Shown here: piece after piece, positions 30,873 through 36,150 of the stretch
How the letters are laid out: the number at the start of each line of letters is the position of its first letter
Position numbering within the stretch: the first letter of the stretch is position 1
Origin: a virus
Strand: one strand, 5' to 3'
Virus record (IMG/VR): IMGVR_UViG_3300036466_000493
Coordinates: 1-36,150 of that record
DNA length: 36,150 bases
The notes under the pieces: model-generated
Told to the model about the DNA's origin: nothing
Database searches by the model: none
What the model saw: the letters and a program-made list of their open reading frames with translations, nothing else
Program-made: the position numbers and the translations under genes

Positions 30873-31274
30873 ATGATTAAAGCTACTACTTATTTACCTA
30901 GTGAGCCCAGCGTACTGCTTAAGTATAGCCATCCGGCAATGTGGGTATTCAAGTGTAAGATAGAATACACTACTGTGGTTAAGTATTCGCCAACCAAACC
31001 GACAGCCCGCCAAATTAGGAAATGGGTAAAGGATACGCAGGCACTGCATAAGTCCCCGTGGGCAGGGGGTAAGTTATTTACCAATGGTGTTTGGCCTAAT
31101 AAGGGTAAGCCATTAACTACTGAACAACTTGTAGCTCTAGATTATGCCGCGCTCGAACGTCGTGTGATGGCCACATGTGATGACACCAATCATCCGGGTC
31201 ACGCGGCAGGTTCAGACCAATTACTCCGGTTGCGGTCTATGTTGGATTATATCAAGTACCCAGTTAAAAATTAG
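30873..31274 (+). CDS. Early protein with a segment resembling polymerase A motif A
   Basis: 133 residues, last gene of this operon before a terminator. The N-terminal half is basic ('TKPTARQIRKWVKDTQALHKSPWAGGKLF'). Residues about 90-105, 'LVALDYAALERRVMA', have the D-Y-x-x-L-E-x-R-x-x-A spacing of family A DNA polymerase motif A, but motifs B and C are absent and the total length excludes a polymerase. Resemblance may be chance. Function unknown. Confidence 0.55.
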   Translation: MIKATTYLPSEPSVLLKYSHPAMWVFKCKIEYTTVVKYSPTKPTARQIRKWVKDTQALHKSPWAGGKLFTNGVWPNKGKPLTTEQLVALDYAALERRVMATCDDTNHPGHAAGSDQLLRLRSMLDYIKYPVKN

Positions 31275-31324
31275 GGGGTAGGATACCCTCCCCTATGAAA
31301 AATGTAATGGTTTCAATAAGATAC

Positions 31325-31353
31325 AAAAGGGTAGGGATATAACCTACCCTTTT
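31325..31353 (+). terminator. Terminator of the first plus-strand operon
   Basis: AAAAGGGTAGG (31325-31335) pairs exactly with CCTACCCTTTT (31343-31353) around a 7-base loop; the T run is the end of the right arm. It lies 51 bases after the 31274 stop and is symmetrical enough to act on both strands. Confidence 0.7.
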
Positions 31354-31589
31354 AGGGAAGGGGGGTTACCCAAGTAAAAAGGTAATGTTTTCAACGAGGT
31401 ATCTCAGAAAAAGGAAGAAAAGGTAGGGTTTAAATTTTTAATAATAAATATATGAATAGACCAATAGATTATATGATTAGATTAATATTATTATATTATA
31501 TTATTATATTATTATTATATCCTTCCCTTTCTTCCCTTTTTAAAGTAACTATATTGTTTTTATTAATAAAATAGGTGGGAATGATGAAT

Positions 31590-31605
31590 GGGTAGGTACC
31601 TACCC
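31590..31605. repeat. Perfect 16-bp palindrome GGGTAGGTACCTACCC
   Basis: Exact two-fold symmetry with no spacer, placed 52 bases before the 31657 gene, next to a C-rich run. Shape and position fit an operator for a dimeric regulator; no partner is identified. Confidence 0.55.
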
Positions 31606-31656
31606 CCCTTCCCCCTTAGTTTTTACTCTTTAATCTAATAATAGGAGATTAGATAG

Positions 31657-31842
31657 ATGTTAGTTGATTTGATGGGTGGTATAGTTGATCTAGTTTTATT
31701 AATGTTACTATATGAGCTAGTTCAATGGGTGTTGGTTGGGTTAGTAGTCTTTATAATAGTGGAGATAGCCCTTATGTTCGATGGCTTTGGATTAGAAGAT
31801 ATTTACTATGAAGATAGAGAGGATTCAAAATGGCAGGATTAG
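31657..31842 (+). CDS. Small hydrophobic membrane protein, unknown
   Basis: 61 residues. Residues 1-41 are almost entirely hydrophobic (LVDLVLLMLLYELVQWVLVGLVVFIIVEIALMF), enough for two short or one long membrane helix, followed by an acidic tail (EDIYYEDREDSKWQD). AATAGGAG lies 9 bases before the ATG. It overlaps the nuclease gene by 13 bases. A toxin-like or exclusion role is possible but unproven. Confidence 0.55.
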   Translation: MLVDLMGGIVDLVLLMLLYELVQWVLVGLVVFIIVEIALMFDGFGLEDIYYEDREDSKWQD

Positions 31843-32255
31843 CTAGTCGTAATAAAGGTAAGAGAGGCGAGAGAGAAGTGGTGAAGTTACTCCAACCAGT
31901 TGTTGATCGTGTATTTAGTGCAAGGGGATTGGAAGTTCCAGTACTTTATAGAAACCAGAATCAATCGTTTCAGGGGGGTTATGATATTGATGGAATTGAT
32001 TGGTTAGCCTTAGAAGTTAAACGACAAGAGCAATTGAATATTAATACTTGGTGGAAGCAAACCATTTCCCAAGCTAGCCCATCTGAGGTACCAGTCTTAA
32101 TTTATAAACAGAACCATAAACCATGGAAAGTGATTATGATAGGGTATCTAGATGCGGGAACCCAAAGGGTAAAAACAAGGGTAGAAATTGATCTAGAAAC
32201 CTTCTTAATTTACTTCGAAACCAAGATGGCAAATGTGCTGGATAATGGCCGGTAA
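31830..32255 (+). CDS. Holliday-junction-resolvase-like PD-(D/E)XK nuclease
   Basis: 141 residues. 'RNKGKRGEREVVKLLQ' supplies the N-terminal Glu, 'GGYDIDGIDWLALEVKRQEQLNINTWWKQ' the D...ExK metal site, and 'VPVLIYKQNHKPWKVI' the third strand. This is the pattern of archaeal Hjc-like/phage resolvases of about 140 residues. It would resolve branched DNA before packaging. Overlap with the previous gene keeps them in one unit. Not linked to the minus-strand recombination genes by position. Confidence 0.8.
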   Translation: MAGLASRNKGKRGEREVVKLLQPVVDRVFSARGLEVPVLYRNQNQSFQGGYDIDGIDWLALEVKRQEQLNINTWWKQTISQASPSEVPVLIYKQNHKPWKVIMIGYLDAGTQRVKTRVEIDLETFLIYFETKMANVLDNGR

Positions 32256-32460
32256 CATGGTGACGGTTTAATGTGTTTTCGGTATATGAATGGTGGGGGG
32301 TTAATCATCTAGTGGGTGTATAGTGGGTGGGGGGCCAGCGCGCCCTCCATTTTTTGGCAGAAAAATCTCTTCCCGGATTTATAATAATTAGATGACTCTT
32401 TTGGCATCTAATGATCAAATGAGAAGCTCTTCTCAAAATGTCATCAAATGATCAAAAATG

Positions 32461-32596
32461 AAGCAGCGATTGTCGTGTGGTTAGGAATGATCATAAGGCA
32501 GCGATGTTTTTGTGCACTTATGAGCTTAAGGCAGCGATTGTTTTGAGCATAAGGACGCGATTGTTTTACAAATGATGCAAAGGCAGCGATGTTTTT
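32461..32596 (+). repeat. Five iteron-like direct repeats, AAGGCAGCGATTGTTTT
   Basis: The core GCAGCGAT or GACGCGAT starts at 32463, 32498, 32531, 32554 and 32583, each followed by GTTTT or TGTTTT except the first, which has TGTCG. Spacing is 35, 33, 23 and 29 bases, unlike a CRISPR array. They lie on one strand in the same orientation. Confidence 0.8.
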
Positions 32597-32648
32597 ATAA
32601 ATGCTCACATACCAAAATGATCATATTAGTGAAACATTGATTAGATAA

Positions 32649-32745
32649 GGCTAATGGATCATTAGCCATCGATTCAACCACAGAATTCGCTCAAACGACC
32701 AATGATCAATTGGTTCATAGAACGACCACAGCATTCGCTCAAACG
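32649..32745 (+). repeat. Hairpin plus two 21-bp direct repeats
   Basis: GGCTAATG (32649-32656) pairs with CATTAGCC (32660-32667). The word ACCACAG-[A/C]-ATTCGCTCAAAC occurs at 32677 and 32725, 48 bases apart, 20 of 21 bases identical, separated by CCAAT-GATCA-ATTGG. Confidence 0.75.
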
Positions 32746-32900
32746 GAAATGCGCATTAGGCCGGGATTGGTTCAAAAACCGACCAATTGAATATAGCCCG
32801 GCGACCACAATTGTACTACCCAAGTTTAGCGCCTATTTGATACCTTTATATAGGGGGGTTGCTTAGACCAAAATAAATGGCTCTTAGTCCTAAGTGGTAT

Positions 32901-32929
32901 TTGATCTAATTGTTGGGATCACTTATTAT
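32901..32929 (+). promoter_or_regulatory. Sigma70-type promoter for the 32962 gene
   Basis: TTGATC (32901-32906), 17-bp spacer, TATTAT (32924-32929), 33 bases before the ATG, which has AAGGA upstream. It starts the second group of plus-strand small genes. Confidence 0.75.
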
Positions 32930-32961
32930 TAATCATCGCAATTAAGAAAGGGGTTAAGGAA

Positions 32962-33168
32962 ATGAGTGTAGTTATAATTAGTAGAAATGAAGGGTTCGCG
33001 ATTCATGGGCAGGTCGCCGAAGGGGTTATTATAGGGGAAATAGATCACCCTCGCCATGACGGGGTTATGTTAGTTAAGGTCACCAAAATTCTTAACCCGG
33101 CCTTTAAGGATTATATTAAGGGCGATGAAATCACCGTCAATATCGACTATCTAGAAACCATAGGTTAG
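32962..33168 (+). CDS. Small beta-rich protein, unknown
   Basis: 68 residues: short strands and turns ('VVIISRNEGFAIHGQVAEGVIIGEIDHPRHDGVMLVKVTKIL', then 'KGDEITVNIDYLETIG'), with no Cys. The compact beta character resembles an OB- or SH3-like barrel. First gene downstream of the candidate origin. Not recognised. Confidence 0.55.
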   Translation: MSVVIISRNEGFAIHGQVAEGVIIGEIDHPRHDGVMLVKVTKILNPAFKDYIKGDEITVNIDYLETIG

Positions 33169-33193
33169 GAATAACCTTAGTCCAAACTAGAAC

Positions 33194-33222
33194 TTACCAA
33201 ATGAACATGTGTGTTCTATAAT
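33194..33222 (+). promoter_or_regulatory. Promoter for the 33280 gene
   Basis: TTACCA (33194-33199), 17-bp spacer, TATAAT (33217-33222). Transcription would begin near 33229, directly at a hairpin (AGTTGGGG / CCCCTAACT, 33231-33252), a 5'-end structure that usually stabilises mRNA. Confidence 0.6.
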
Positions 33223-33279
33223 TAATCATCAGTTGGGGGATAGCCCCTAACTTAAATCAAAACTTTGGAGATCTACATT

Positions 33280-33804
33280 ATGAAAACTTACGCATCTAAA
33301 GCTTCTGCAGTTCGCCAGGCCAAAAAAGATCATGGCGCCAACTATTTAGAAATCGGCTCAATCGGGCAGAACCCTGAAGGCAAATGGCAGTTTGTGGTTA
33401 TTGAAATGCCTTTGGCCGGTGGCTTTGTTAACTGCCCACATTGCAAGGCTCACCTTTCAAACGGCCTAAGCGATTTCGCTACCCAAGCCGAAATCGCCGG
33501 GCAAAATGCCCCTGAGGCGGCCATAACCCACGAATTCCTTTGCCTTACTTGCGGGGAAGAATTTGGTGATTTGGTTAAGGTCGCCCCTAAAAAAGAAGCC
33601 AAGCCAAAACAGGATCGCTCGGCCATGAGCGGGGCATGCGCCTTGGTTTGGGATATCGCGGGCAGCATGTTAGCCGCCGACCCAACCACGCGCCGTAAGG
33701 ATATTTTACAGGCCTGTGTTGATCGCGGAATCGCTTTTTATACGGCGCGCACCCAATACCAAAAGTATCGCGAAGCTTGTAAAAACGATGCTTCTAATAA
33801 CTAA
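33280..33804 (+). CDS. Zinc-ribbon protein with C-terminal ATxxTQY module
   Basis: 174 residues from the ATG at 33280 (MKTYASKASAVRQAKKDHGANYLE), with TTTGGAG upstream; a TTG at 33265 is in frame but overlaps it. Residues 51-92 contain a split zinc ribbon, CPHC (52-55) and CLTC (88-91). A Lys/Pro linker (102-115) leads to the module 'SGACALVWDIAGSMLAADPTTRRKDILQACVDRGIAFYTARTQYQKYREACK' (about 117-167), also found in two minus-strand proteins. The combination suggests nucleic-acid binding, by inference. Its own promoter and leader hairpin suggest high expression. Unknown function. Confidence 0.65.
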   Translation: MKTYASKASAVRQAKKDHGANYLEIGSIGQNPEGKWQFVVIEMPLAGGFVNCPHCKAHLSNGLSDFATQAEIAGQNAPEAAITHEFLCLTCGEEFGDLVKVAPKKEAKPKQDRSAMSGACALVWDIAGSMLAADPTTRRKDILQACVDRGIAFYTARTQYQKYREACKNDASNN

Positions 33805-33852
33805 ATAGACTATGGGGGCGGAAGCCCACTTATAACCAAAAGGAATACTATT

Positions 33853-34068
33853 ATGTCAAAAGATACCTGTGCAATCATAGAAGCCGTTGCCGAAGGCTTA
33901 TTGGACCAAGCCCTTGAGCTCCGTTATGAGATGATCGAGGAATGTAGCCAGTCCAAAGAGGAACAAGTGGAATGGCTTAAGGATGTTCTTGATGGGGCCA
34001 TTAGCAAAGGCGAATATAGTGAAGCCGCCGCCATTGCTGCCCTACTCCATGAAATTAATCTAAATTAG
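33853..34068 (+). CDS. Small acidic helical protein, unknown
   Basis: 71 residues, AAAGGAA upstream. Almost entirely helical and acidic (AEGLLDQALELRYEMIEECSQSKEEQVEWLKDVLDGAISKGEYSEAAAIAALLHEIN). The pattern suggests a small helical-bundle or tetratricopeptide-like pair. Not recognised. Confidence 0.55.
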   Translation: MSKDTCAIIEAVAEGLLDQALELRYEMIEECSQSKEEQVEWLKDVLDGAISKGEYSEAAAIAALLHEINLN

Positions 34069-34079
34069 AGGATACTAAT

Positions 34080-34244
34080 ATGAACGACTACATTCGCATT
34101 ACTTCAAAGAACAACCGCCGCGGGATCGTTTGCATGCTAGAGGAAAAAGAAGAAATGCTTGAGCATTATTTTCAGGGCCACCGCTTAGTAAGGGTTACCA
34201 AGATTAGTGAAGCCGAATATAACCATATGATCTATGGGAGCTAG
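34080..34244 (+). CDS. 54-residue small protein, unknown
   Basis: ATG at 34080 with AGAGGA 8 bases upstream; the frame runs to the TAG at 34242-34244. The protein begins MNDYIRITSKNNRRGIVCM, continues with a Glu-rich helix (EEKEEMLEHYF) and ends SEAEYNHMIYGS. It lies 11 bases after the preceding gene in the same strand and orientation. Basic N-terminus, acidic middle. No family recognised. Confidence 0.6.
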   Translation: MNDYIRITSKNNRRGIVCMLEEKEEMLEHYFQGHRLVRVTKISEAEYNHMIYGS

Positions 34245-34529
34245 GCTCAATCTGCTCACATCGATTTAAAGCCCTCAAACACGCGCCCTACGGGGCGTTC
34301 GCCTTTCCCCTACCCCTACTATGACCAAGAAGAGATCTCGATTTTAACCTTTTTGCCCACTACCCGGACTACTATGTAGTCTTTTTCACCAAGTCCATAA
34401 GGCTAGGCGACTAGTCCAAATCGGTCCTAAAAGAAGTGTTCATAAGCGCCCAAAAGAGCCGTAAGTGTACTATAATTAAGGGGAAGACAAGGGAAATACA
34501 CGGTTTACTTGGAAATAGGAATCATTACC
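34245..34529 (+). other. Noncoding stretch with a terminator and 7-bp-phased TAGTCC words
   Basis: About 285 bases without a gene: a short GC hairpin (CGCCC-tacg-GGGCG, near 34285), a terminator at 34366-34386, and TAGTCT, AAGTCC and TAGTCC starting at 34377, 34391 and 34412, that is 14 and 21 bases apart, the same 7-bp phase as the array at 35315. A TATAAT at 34471-34476 has no good -35. Confidence 0.55.
34366..34386 (+). terminator. Short rho-independent terminator
   Basis: GACTAC (34367-34372) pairs with GTAGTC (34376-34381) around TAT, followed by TTTTT. It would end transcripts of the 33280-34244 genes. Short stem, so only moderately strong. Confidence 0.55.
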
Positions 34530-34892
34530 ATGGGCACTAAAAAATCGCACGAATACATCACTGTTACCGCTACGGCCACTACCCCAAGCTGGACCAACAA
34601 GCAGGTGGCTATGTTCAACTACTTCAACCCAAATGGCGCCTATGCTAAATGGAGTGCAATGTGTGACACCATTCGTGACTACGTTGATTGCGGCGCTATC
34701 CCATCTGGCTGGCATGTAGCGTACGGTAGCCTTAGTTGCACTTATGCGGATAACCTAATGGCTATAGCTATGGGGTCTCGCGTAAATGCTATAAGCCTTT
34801 ACGTAACGCTTAAGTTGCTCGCTGAGACAACTGAGCGCGGCTATAACGTGCTAGCTACCGAATTAGCAGGGGGCTTAATATGGGCGCCATAA
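34530..34892 (+). CDS. Early protein with antirestriction-like flavour, unassigned
   Basis: 120 residues from the ATG at 34530 (MGTKKSHEYITVTATATTP), preceded by AGGA at 9 bases; an upstream TTG is less likely. Sequence 'WTNKQVAMFNYFNPNGAYAKWSAMCDTIRDYVDCGAIPSGWHVAYGSLSCTYADNLMAIAMGSRVNAISLYVTLKLLAET' is rich in Trp, Tyr and Ala, mixed alpha/beta, with no catalytic motif. An anti-host role is only suggested by its place among small early genes. Not recognised. Confidence 0.55.
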   Translation: MGTKKSHEYITVTATATTPSWTNKQVAMFNYFNPNGAYAKWSAMCDTIRDYVDCGAIPSGWHVAYGSLSCTYADNLMAIAMGSRVNAISLYVTLKLLAETTERGYNVLATELAGGLIWAP

Positions 34893-34987
34893 TCGATTGG
34901 ATCAATACAGACCTGAATGGAGTGATCACCCTGCTAGCCGTGATCATTCTTATGTTATCCACCATGCTTTACGATTTCTTAAATTAG
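34880..34987 (+). CDS. 35-residue membrane microprotein
   Basis: ATG at 34880, with GGGGG about 6 bases upstream, overlaps the end of the previous gene by 13 bases in another frame and ends at TAG 34985-34987. Residues 14-32 form one hydrophobic span (GVITLLAVIILMLSTMLYDFL). A clear ribosome-binding site, tight packing, and a second microprotein of the same kind two genes on support it as real. Confidence 0.5.
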   Translation: MGAIIDWINTDLNGVITLLAVIILMLSTMLYDFLN

Positions 34988-34996
34988 GAGAACCTT

Positions 34997-35173
34997 ATGA
35001 ACACCACCCTACAGCAAGACCTAGACCGCCTGATCAAAATGCGCAATGCCTATATAGCCGACCGCTGTAAGGCCGATGACGTGAACACCCGCCTGGCCAA
35101 GATGGACTCATTCCAGAACCAGATAGAGGACATTTGGAACCAATTAGATCAACTTGAGGAGGAGGCCAAATGA
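34997..35173 (+). CDS. 58-residue coiled-coil protein
   Basis: ATG at 34997 with AGGAG 6 bases upstream, 9 bases after the previous stop. The whole product is one amphipathic helix with heptad spacing (LQQDLDRLIKMRNAYIADR, ending QIEDIWNQLDQLEEEAK). Its TGA overlaps the next ATG. No family recognised. Confidence 0.6.
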   Translation: MNTTLQQDLDRLIKMRNAYIADRCKADDVNTRLAKMDSFQNQIEDIWNQLDQLEEEAK

Positions 35174-35256
35174 TCACCCTAGCCATAGCCATAGTCATTA
35201 CTGGACTAGTCATAGCACGCTCTGTTATCAACTTTAAACGAGCCCATTGGGGCTAG
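35170..35256 (+). CDS. 28-residue membrane microprotein
   Basis: ATG at 35170 overlaps the TGA of the coiled-coil gene (ATGA) and lies just after GAGGAGG, a very strong ribosome-binding site. The product is MITLAIAIVITGLVIARS followed by VINFKRAHWG: one membrane span with a basic tail. A terminator follows 25 bases later. Confidence 0.55.
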   Translation: MITLAIAIVITGLVIARSVINFKRAHWG

Positions 35257-35280
35257 GCGCTCAGAGCCCTGAATGATCAC

Positions 35281-35305
35281 AGCCCCCATGCGGGGCTTTC
35301 ATTTT
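35281..35305 (+). terminator. Strong terminator after the microprotein operon
   Basis: AGCCCC (35281-35286) pairs with GGGGCT (35292-35297), with extra G:C possibilities in the loop, followed by TTCATTTT. It closes the second group of plus-strand early genes. Confidence 0.8.
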
Positions 35306-35314
35306 GCCAATCGT

Positions 35315-35481
35315 TAGTCCATCCAAGTCTATCCTTATACAATGATCATTAGTCCTATTAGGTAGGGCCATAGTCCCTAGCCCATAGTCCACTCTGGACC
35401 ATCCTTAGTCCATGGCCTATAGTCCATACGAGTCGGCCATTAGTCCGGGAGCCTTGGTCCTCAATGGACTTAGCTTAGACC
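35315..35481 (+). repeat. Degenerate heptamer array, consensus TAGTCC(A/T)
   Basis: Exact TAGTCC starts at 35315, 35350, 35371, 35385, 35406, 35420 and 35441. The distances are 35, 21, 14, 21, 14 and 21, all multiples of 7. Intervening heptamers in the same phase include TAGCCCA (35378), TGGCCTA (35413), TGGTCCT (35455) and TAGACCT (35476). This is a decayed tandem repeat of a 7-base unit. No gene overlaps it on either strand. Confidence 0.85.
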
Positions 35482-35516
35482 TGAAAAGACTATGCTCCTC
35501 GCGTTCATGAGGATAA

Positions 35517-35611
35517 TCTAATCAATTAAAATCTAATCAAGCATTACATTGATTAGAATTCTCTAATCAAGCATTATCTAATGTAGCTTTTAAGTGATTA
35601 GAATTCTCTAA
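35517..35611 (+). repeat. TCTAATCAA direct repeats with 15-bp phasing and an inverted repeat
   Basis: TCTAATCAA starts at 35517, 35532 and 35562 and TCTAATGTA at 35577: distances 15, 30 and 15. TTGATTAGA-attc-TCTAATCAA (35549-35570) is an inverted pair with a 4-base loop. TGATTAGAATTCTCTAA occurs at 35550 and again at 35595. Placed between the heptamer array and the promoter at 35722. Confidence 0.8.
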
Positions 35612-35721
35612 AGTAGTTTTTTCTAATACGCTCCCTCAGCGCCCCGAAAAAATTTTTACAAAAAATTTCATTTCTACCCTATGGCGGCATCTACTCAAAT
35701 CCAGTGTCATCTAATCTTCTA

Positions 35722-35749
35722 TTGCATTACCCATCAACACTACTATAAT
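35722..35749 (+). promoter_or_regulatory. Promoter for the right-edge gene
   Basis: TTGCAT (35722-35727), 16-bp spacer, TATAAT (35744-35749), 32 bases before the ATG at 35781, which has AAGGA upstream. It begins the next transcription unit, probably the late structural region of which the left end of the window is the tail. Confidence 0.65.
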
Positions 35750-35780
35750 AGTATCAATCAAATCACAATAAGGATTAATC

Positions 35781-36150
35781 ATGCCAGACCGTAAGCTACC
35801 GACCATAGATTTTAGTAAGCCATCTAATCGGGACATTCTAGTATTGCAGCGGAAGCTCTCTGTTATTATAGCTGAAGATGCAGAGTTTCAAGAGTACGTA
35901 AAAAATCGCGGTTTGTATTTTGACCGTTGCGCGGTGCCGGATGACCAAGGTATTGCAGAAACTATCTTTAGTGATACTATAAAGGCCGAGCACGAAAAGG
36001 GTGCCGGGATGACCCTTAATCTAGTAAATAAGTTAGGTCCCGCGGCTCTAACAGGGGCTTTAACCATGTTCCAATGGTTAGCTACTAATAATGGAAGAGC
36101 CGTATTGGATGTAGCCTTACGCCAGATCGGCTACATGATTGTTCAACGCC
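35781..36150 (+). CDS. Hypothetical protein, 3' end missing
   Basis: 123 codons are visible from the ATG at 35781 (MPDRKLPTIDFSKPSNRDILVL), with AAGGATTAATC upstream. The product is mostly helical with a first amphipathic segment (LQRKLSVIIAEDAEFQEYV) and a Leu/Ala-rich later part (LVNKLGPAALTGALTMFQWLATNNG). The frame is open at the right edge. By place it could be the first gene of the packaging region, but no terminase motif is visible in this part. Confidence 0.6.
   Translation, partial: MPDRKLPTIDFSKPSNRDILVLQRKLSVIIAEDAEFQEYVKNRGLYFDRCAVPDDQGIAETIFSDTIKAEHEKGAGMTLNLVNKLGPAALTGALTMFQWLATNNGRAVLDVALRQIGYMIVQR

Larger units (their letters stand above)
31275..31656 (+). other. Noncoding region: terminator, repeats, AT-rich tract, palindrome
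   Basis: 382 bases without a convincing gene. It holds a hairpin just after the stop codon (AGGGG...CCCCT, 31277-31295), a terminator at 31325-31353, a pair of imperfect ~21-bp repeats (31304-31324 and 31382-31403, GTAATG-TTTCAA), a 95-base tract of almost only A and T (about 31440-31535), and a perfect 16-bp palindrome (31590-31605). The AT tract could be an unwinding element. Confidence 0.6.
32256..32961 (+). other. Noncoding, repeat-rich region, candidate replication origin
   Basis: 706 bases with no credible gene on either strand. It contains five GCAGCGAT-type direct repeats, six GATC sites in about 300 bases (32413, 32450, 32489, 32619, 32657, 32704), a GGCTAATG-gat-CATTAGCC hairpin (32649-32667), two copies of a longer direct repeat (32677 and 32725), CCAAT...ATTGG inverted words, and a promoter at its right end. 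The layout resembles plasmid or phage origins; no initiator has been matched. Confidence 0.55.

Noticed and set aside
31615-31643. Promoter directly before the 31657 gene with a TTACTCT spacer word
   Set aside because: The predicted start would fall after the ribosome-binding site of that gene, so the match is probably chance.
32461-32596. CRISPR array
   Set aside because: Repeats are short (about 17 bp), unequally spaced (23-35 bp), and not flanked by cas genes.
34471-34476. Promoter at TATAAT before the 34530 gene
   Set aside because: The -10 is perfect but the best -35 (GCCCAA) does not match; kept only as a note in the intergenic entry.
1-36150. tRNA genes
   Set aside because: No cloverleaf with a GTTCRA-type T arm was seen by eye in the noncoding stretches; a covariance search could not be run.

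Overview
The window is part of a double-stranded DNA tailed phage genome, most likely a siphovirus. The evidence is a gpJ-type tail tip protein, a receptor-binding fibre, small holin-like membrane genes, a phage-style replication and recombination block, dense overlapping small genes and no bacterial housekeeping genes. The sigma70-type promoters and Shine-Dalgarno sites fit a Gram-negative, probably gammaproteobacterial, host. The host is inferred and cannot be read directly.

Layout. (1) 1-5054, plus strand: the end of the late region, with tail tip (partial), a small virion protein, a propeller/SPRY-like fibre, and three small genes of which two look like holins. No endolysin is visible. 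(2) 5051-28940, minus strand: one long early/middle block read leftward. From its promoter-proximal end it holds a Cro-like HTH gene, a prim-pol/helicase, a SprT-like protease, a ClpX-like AAA+ ATPase, a Sak4-like ATPase, a DUF669 ssDNA-binding protein, a PD-(D/E)XK nuclease, an SF2 helicase, a DenV-type UV endonuclease, a complete preQ0 pathway (queE, queC, queD, folE), a VUT/YhhQ-like transporter, a DpdA-type DNA base exchange enzyme, a beta-clamp-like protein, an SLOG protein and a family A DNA polymerase. (3) 28941-29103: a divergent control region. (4) 29104-35256, plus strand: small, mostly unrecognised early genes and a Holliday-junction-resolvase-like nuclease. They are interrupted by two repeat-rich noncoding stretches (about 31.3-31.65 kb and 32.26-32.96 kb). 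(5) 35257-35780: a noncoding stretch with a 7-bp-phased degenerate repeat and a 15-bp-phased repeat. (6) 35781-end: start of the next plus-strand transcription unit (partial).

How the genes fit together. FolE, QueD, QueE and QueC make preQ0 from GTP. DpdA would exchange guanine in DNA for it, and the VUT protein may import a precursor from outside. No amidotransferase domain (as in Gat-QueC) and no QueF is visible, so the simplest prediction is 2'-deoxy-7-cyano-7-deazaguanine in the phage DNA, a known anti-restriction strategy. Replication would use the prim-pol/helicase, the family A polymerase and the clamp. The Sak4/DUF669/nuclease/helicase set would do recombination.

The least explained items are a short C-terminal module ending in ATxxTQ(Y/F) shared by at least three and probably four otherwise different proteins, the 7-bp-phased TAGTCC array, an iteron/GATC-rich candidate origin, a promoter whose -10 lies in the loop of a terminator, and an internal in-frame gene start with a perfect Shine-Dalgarno.
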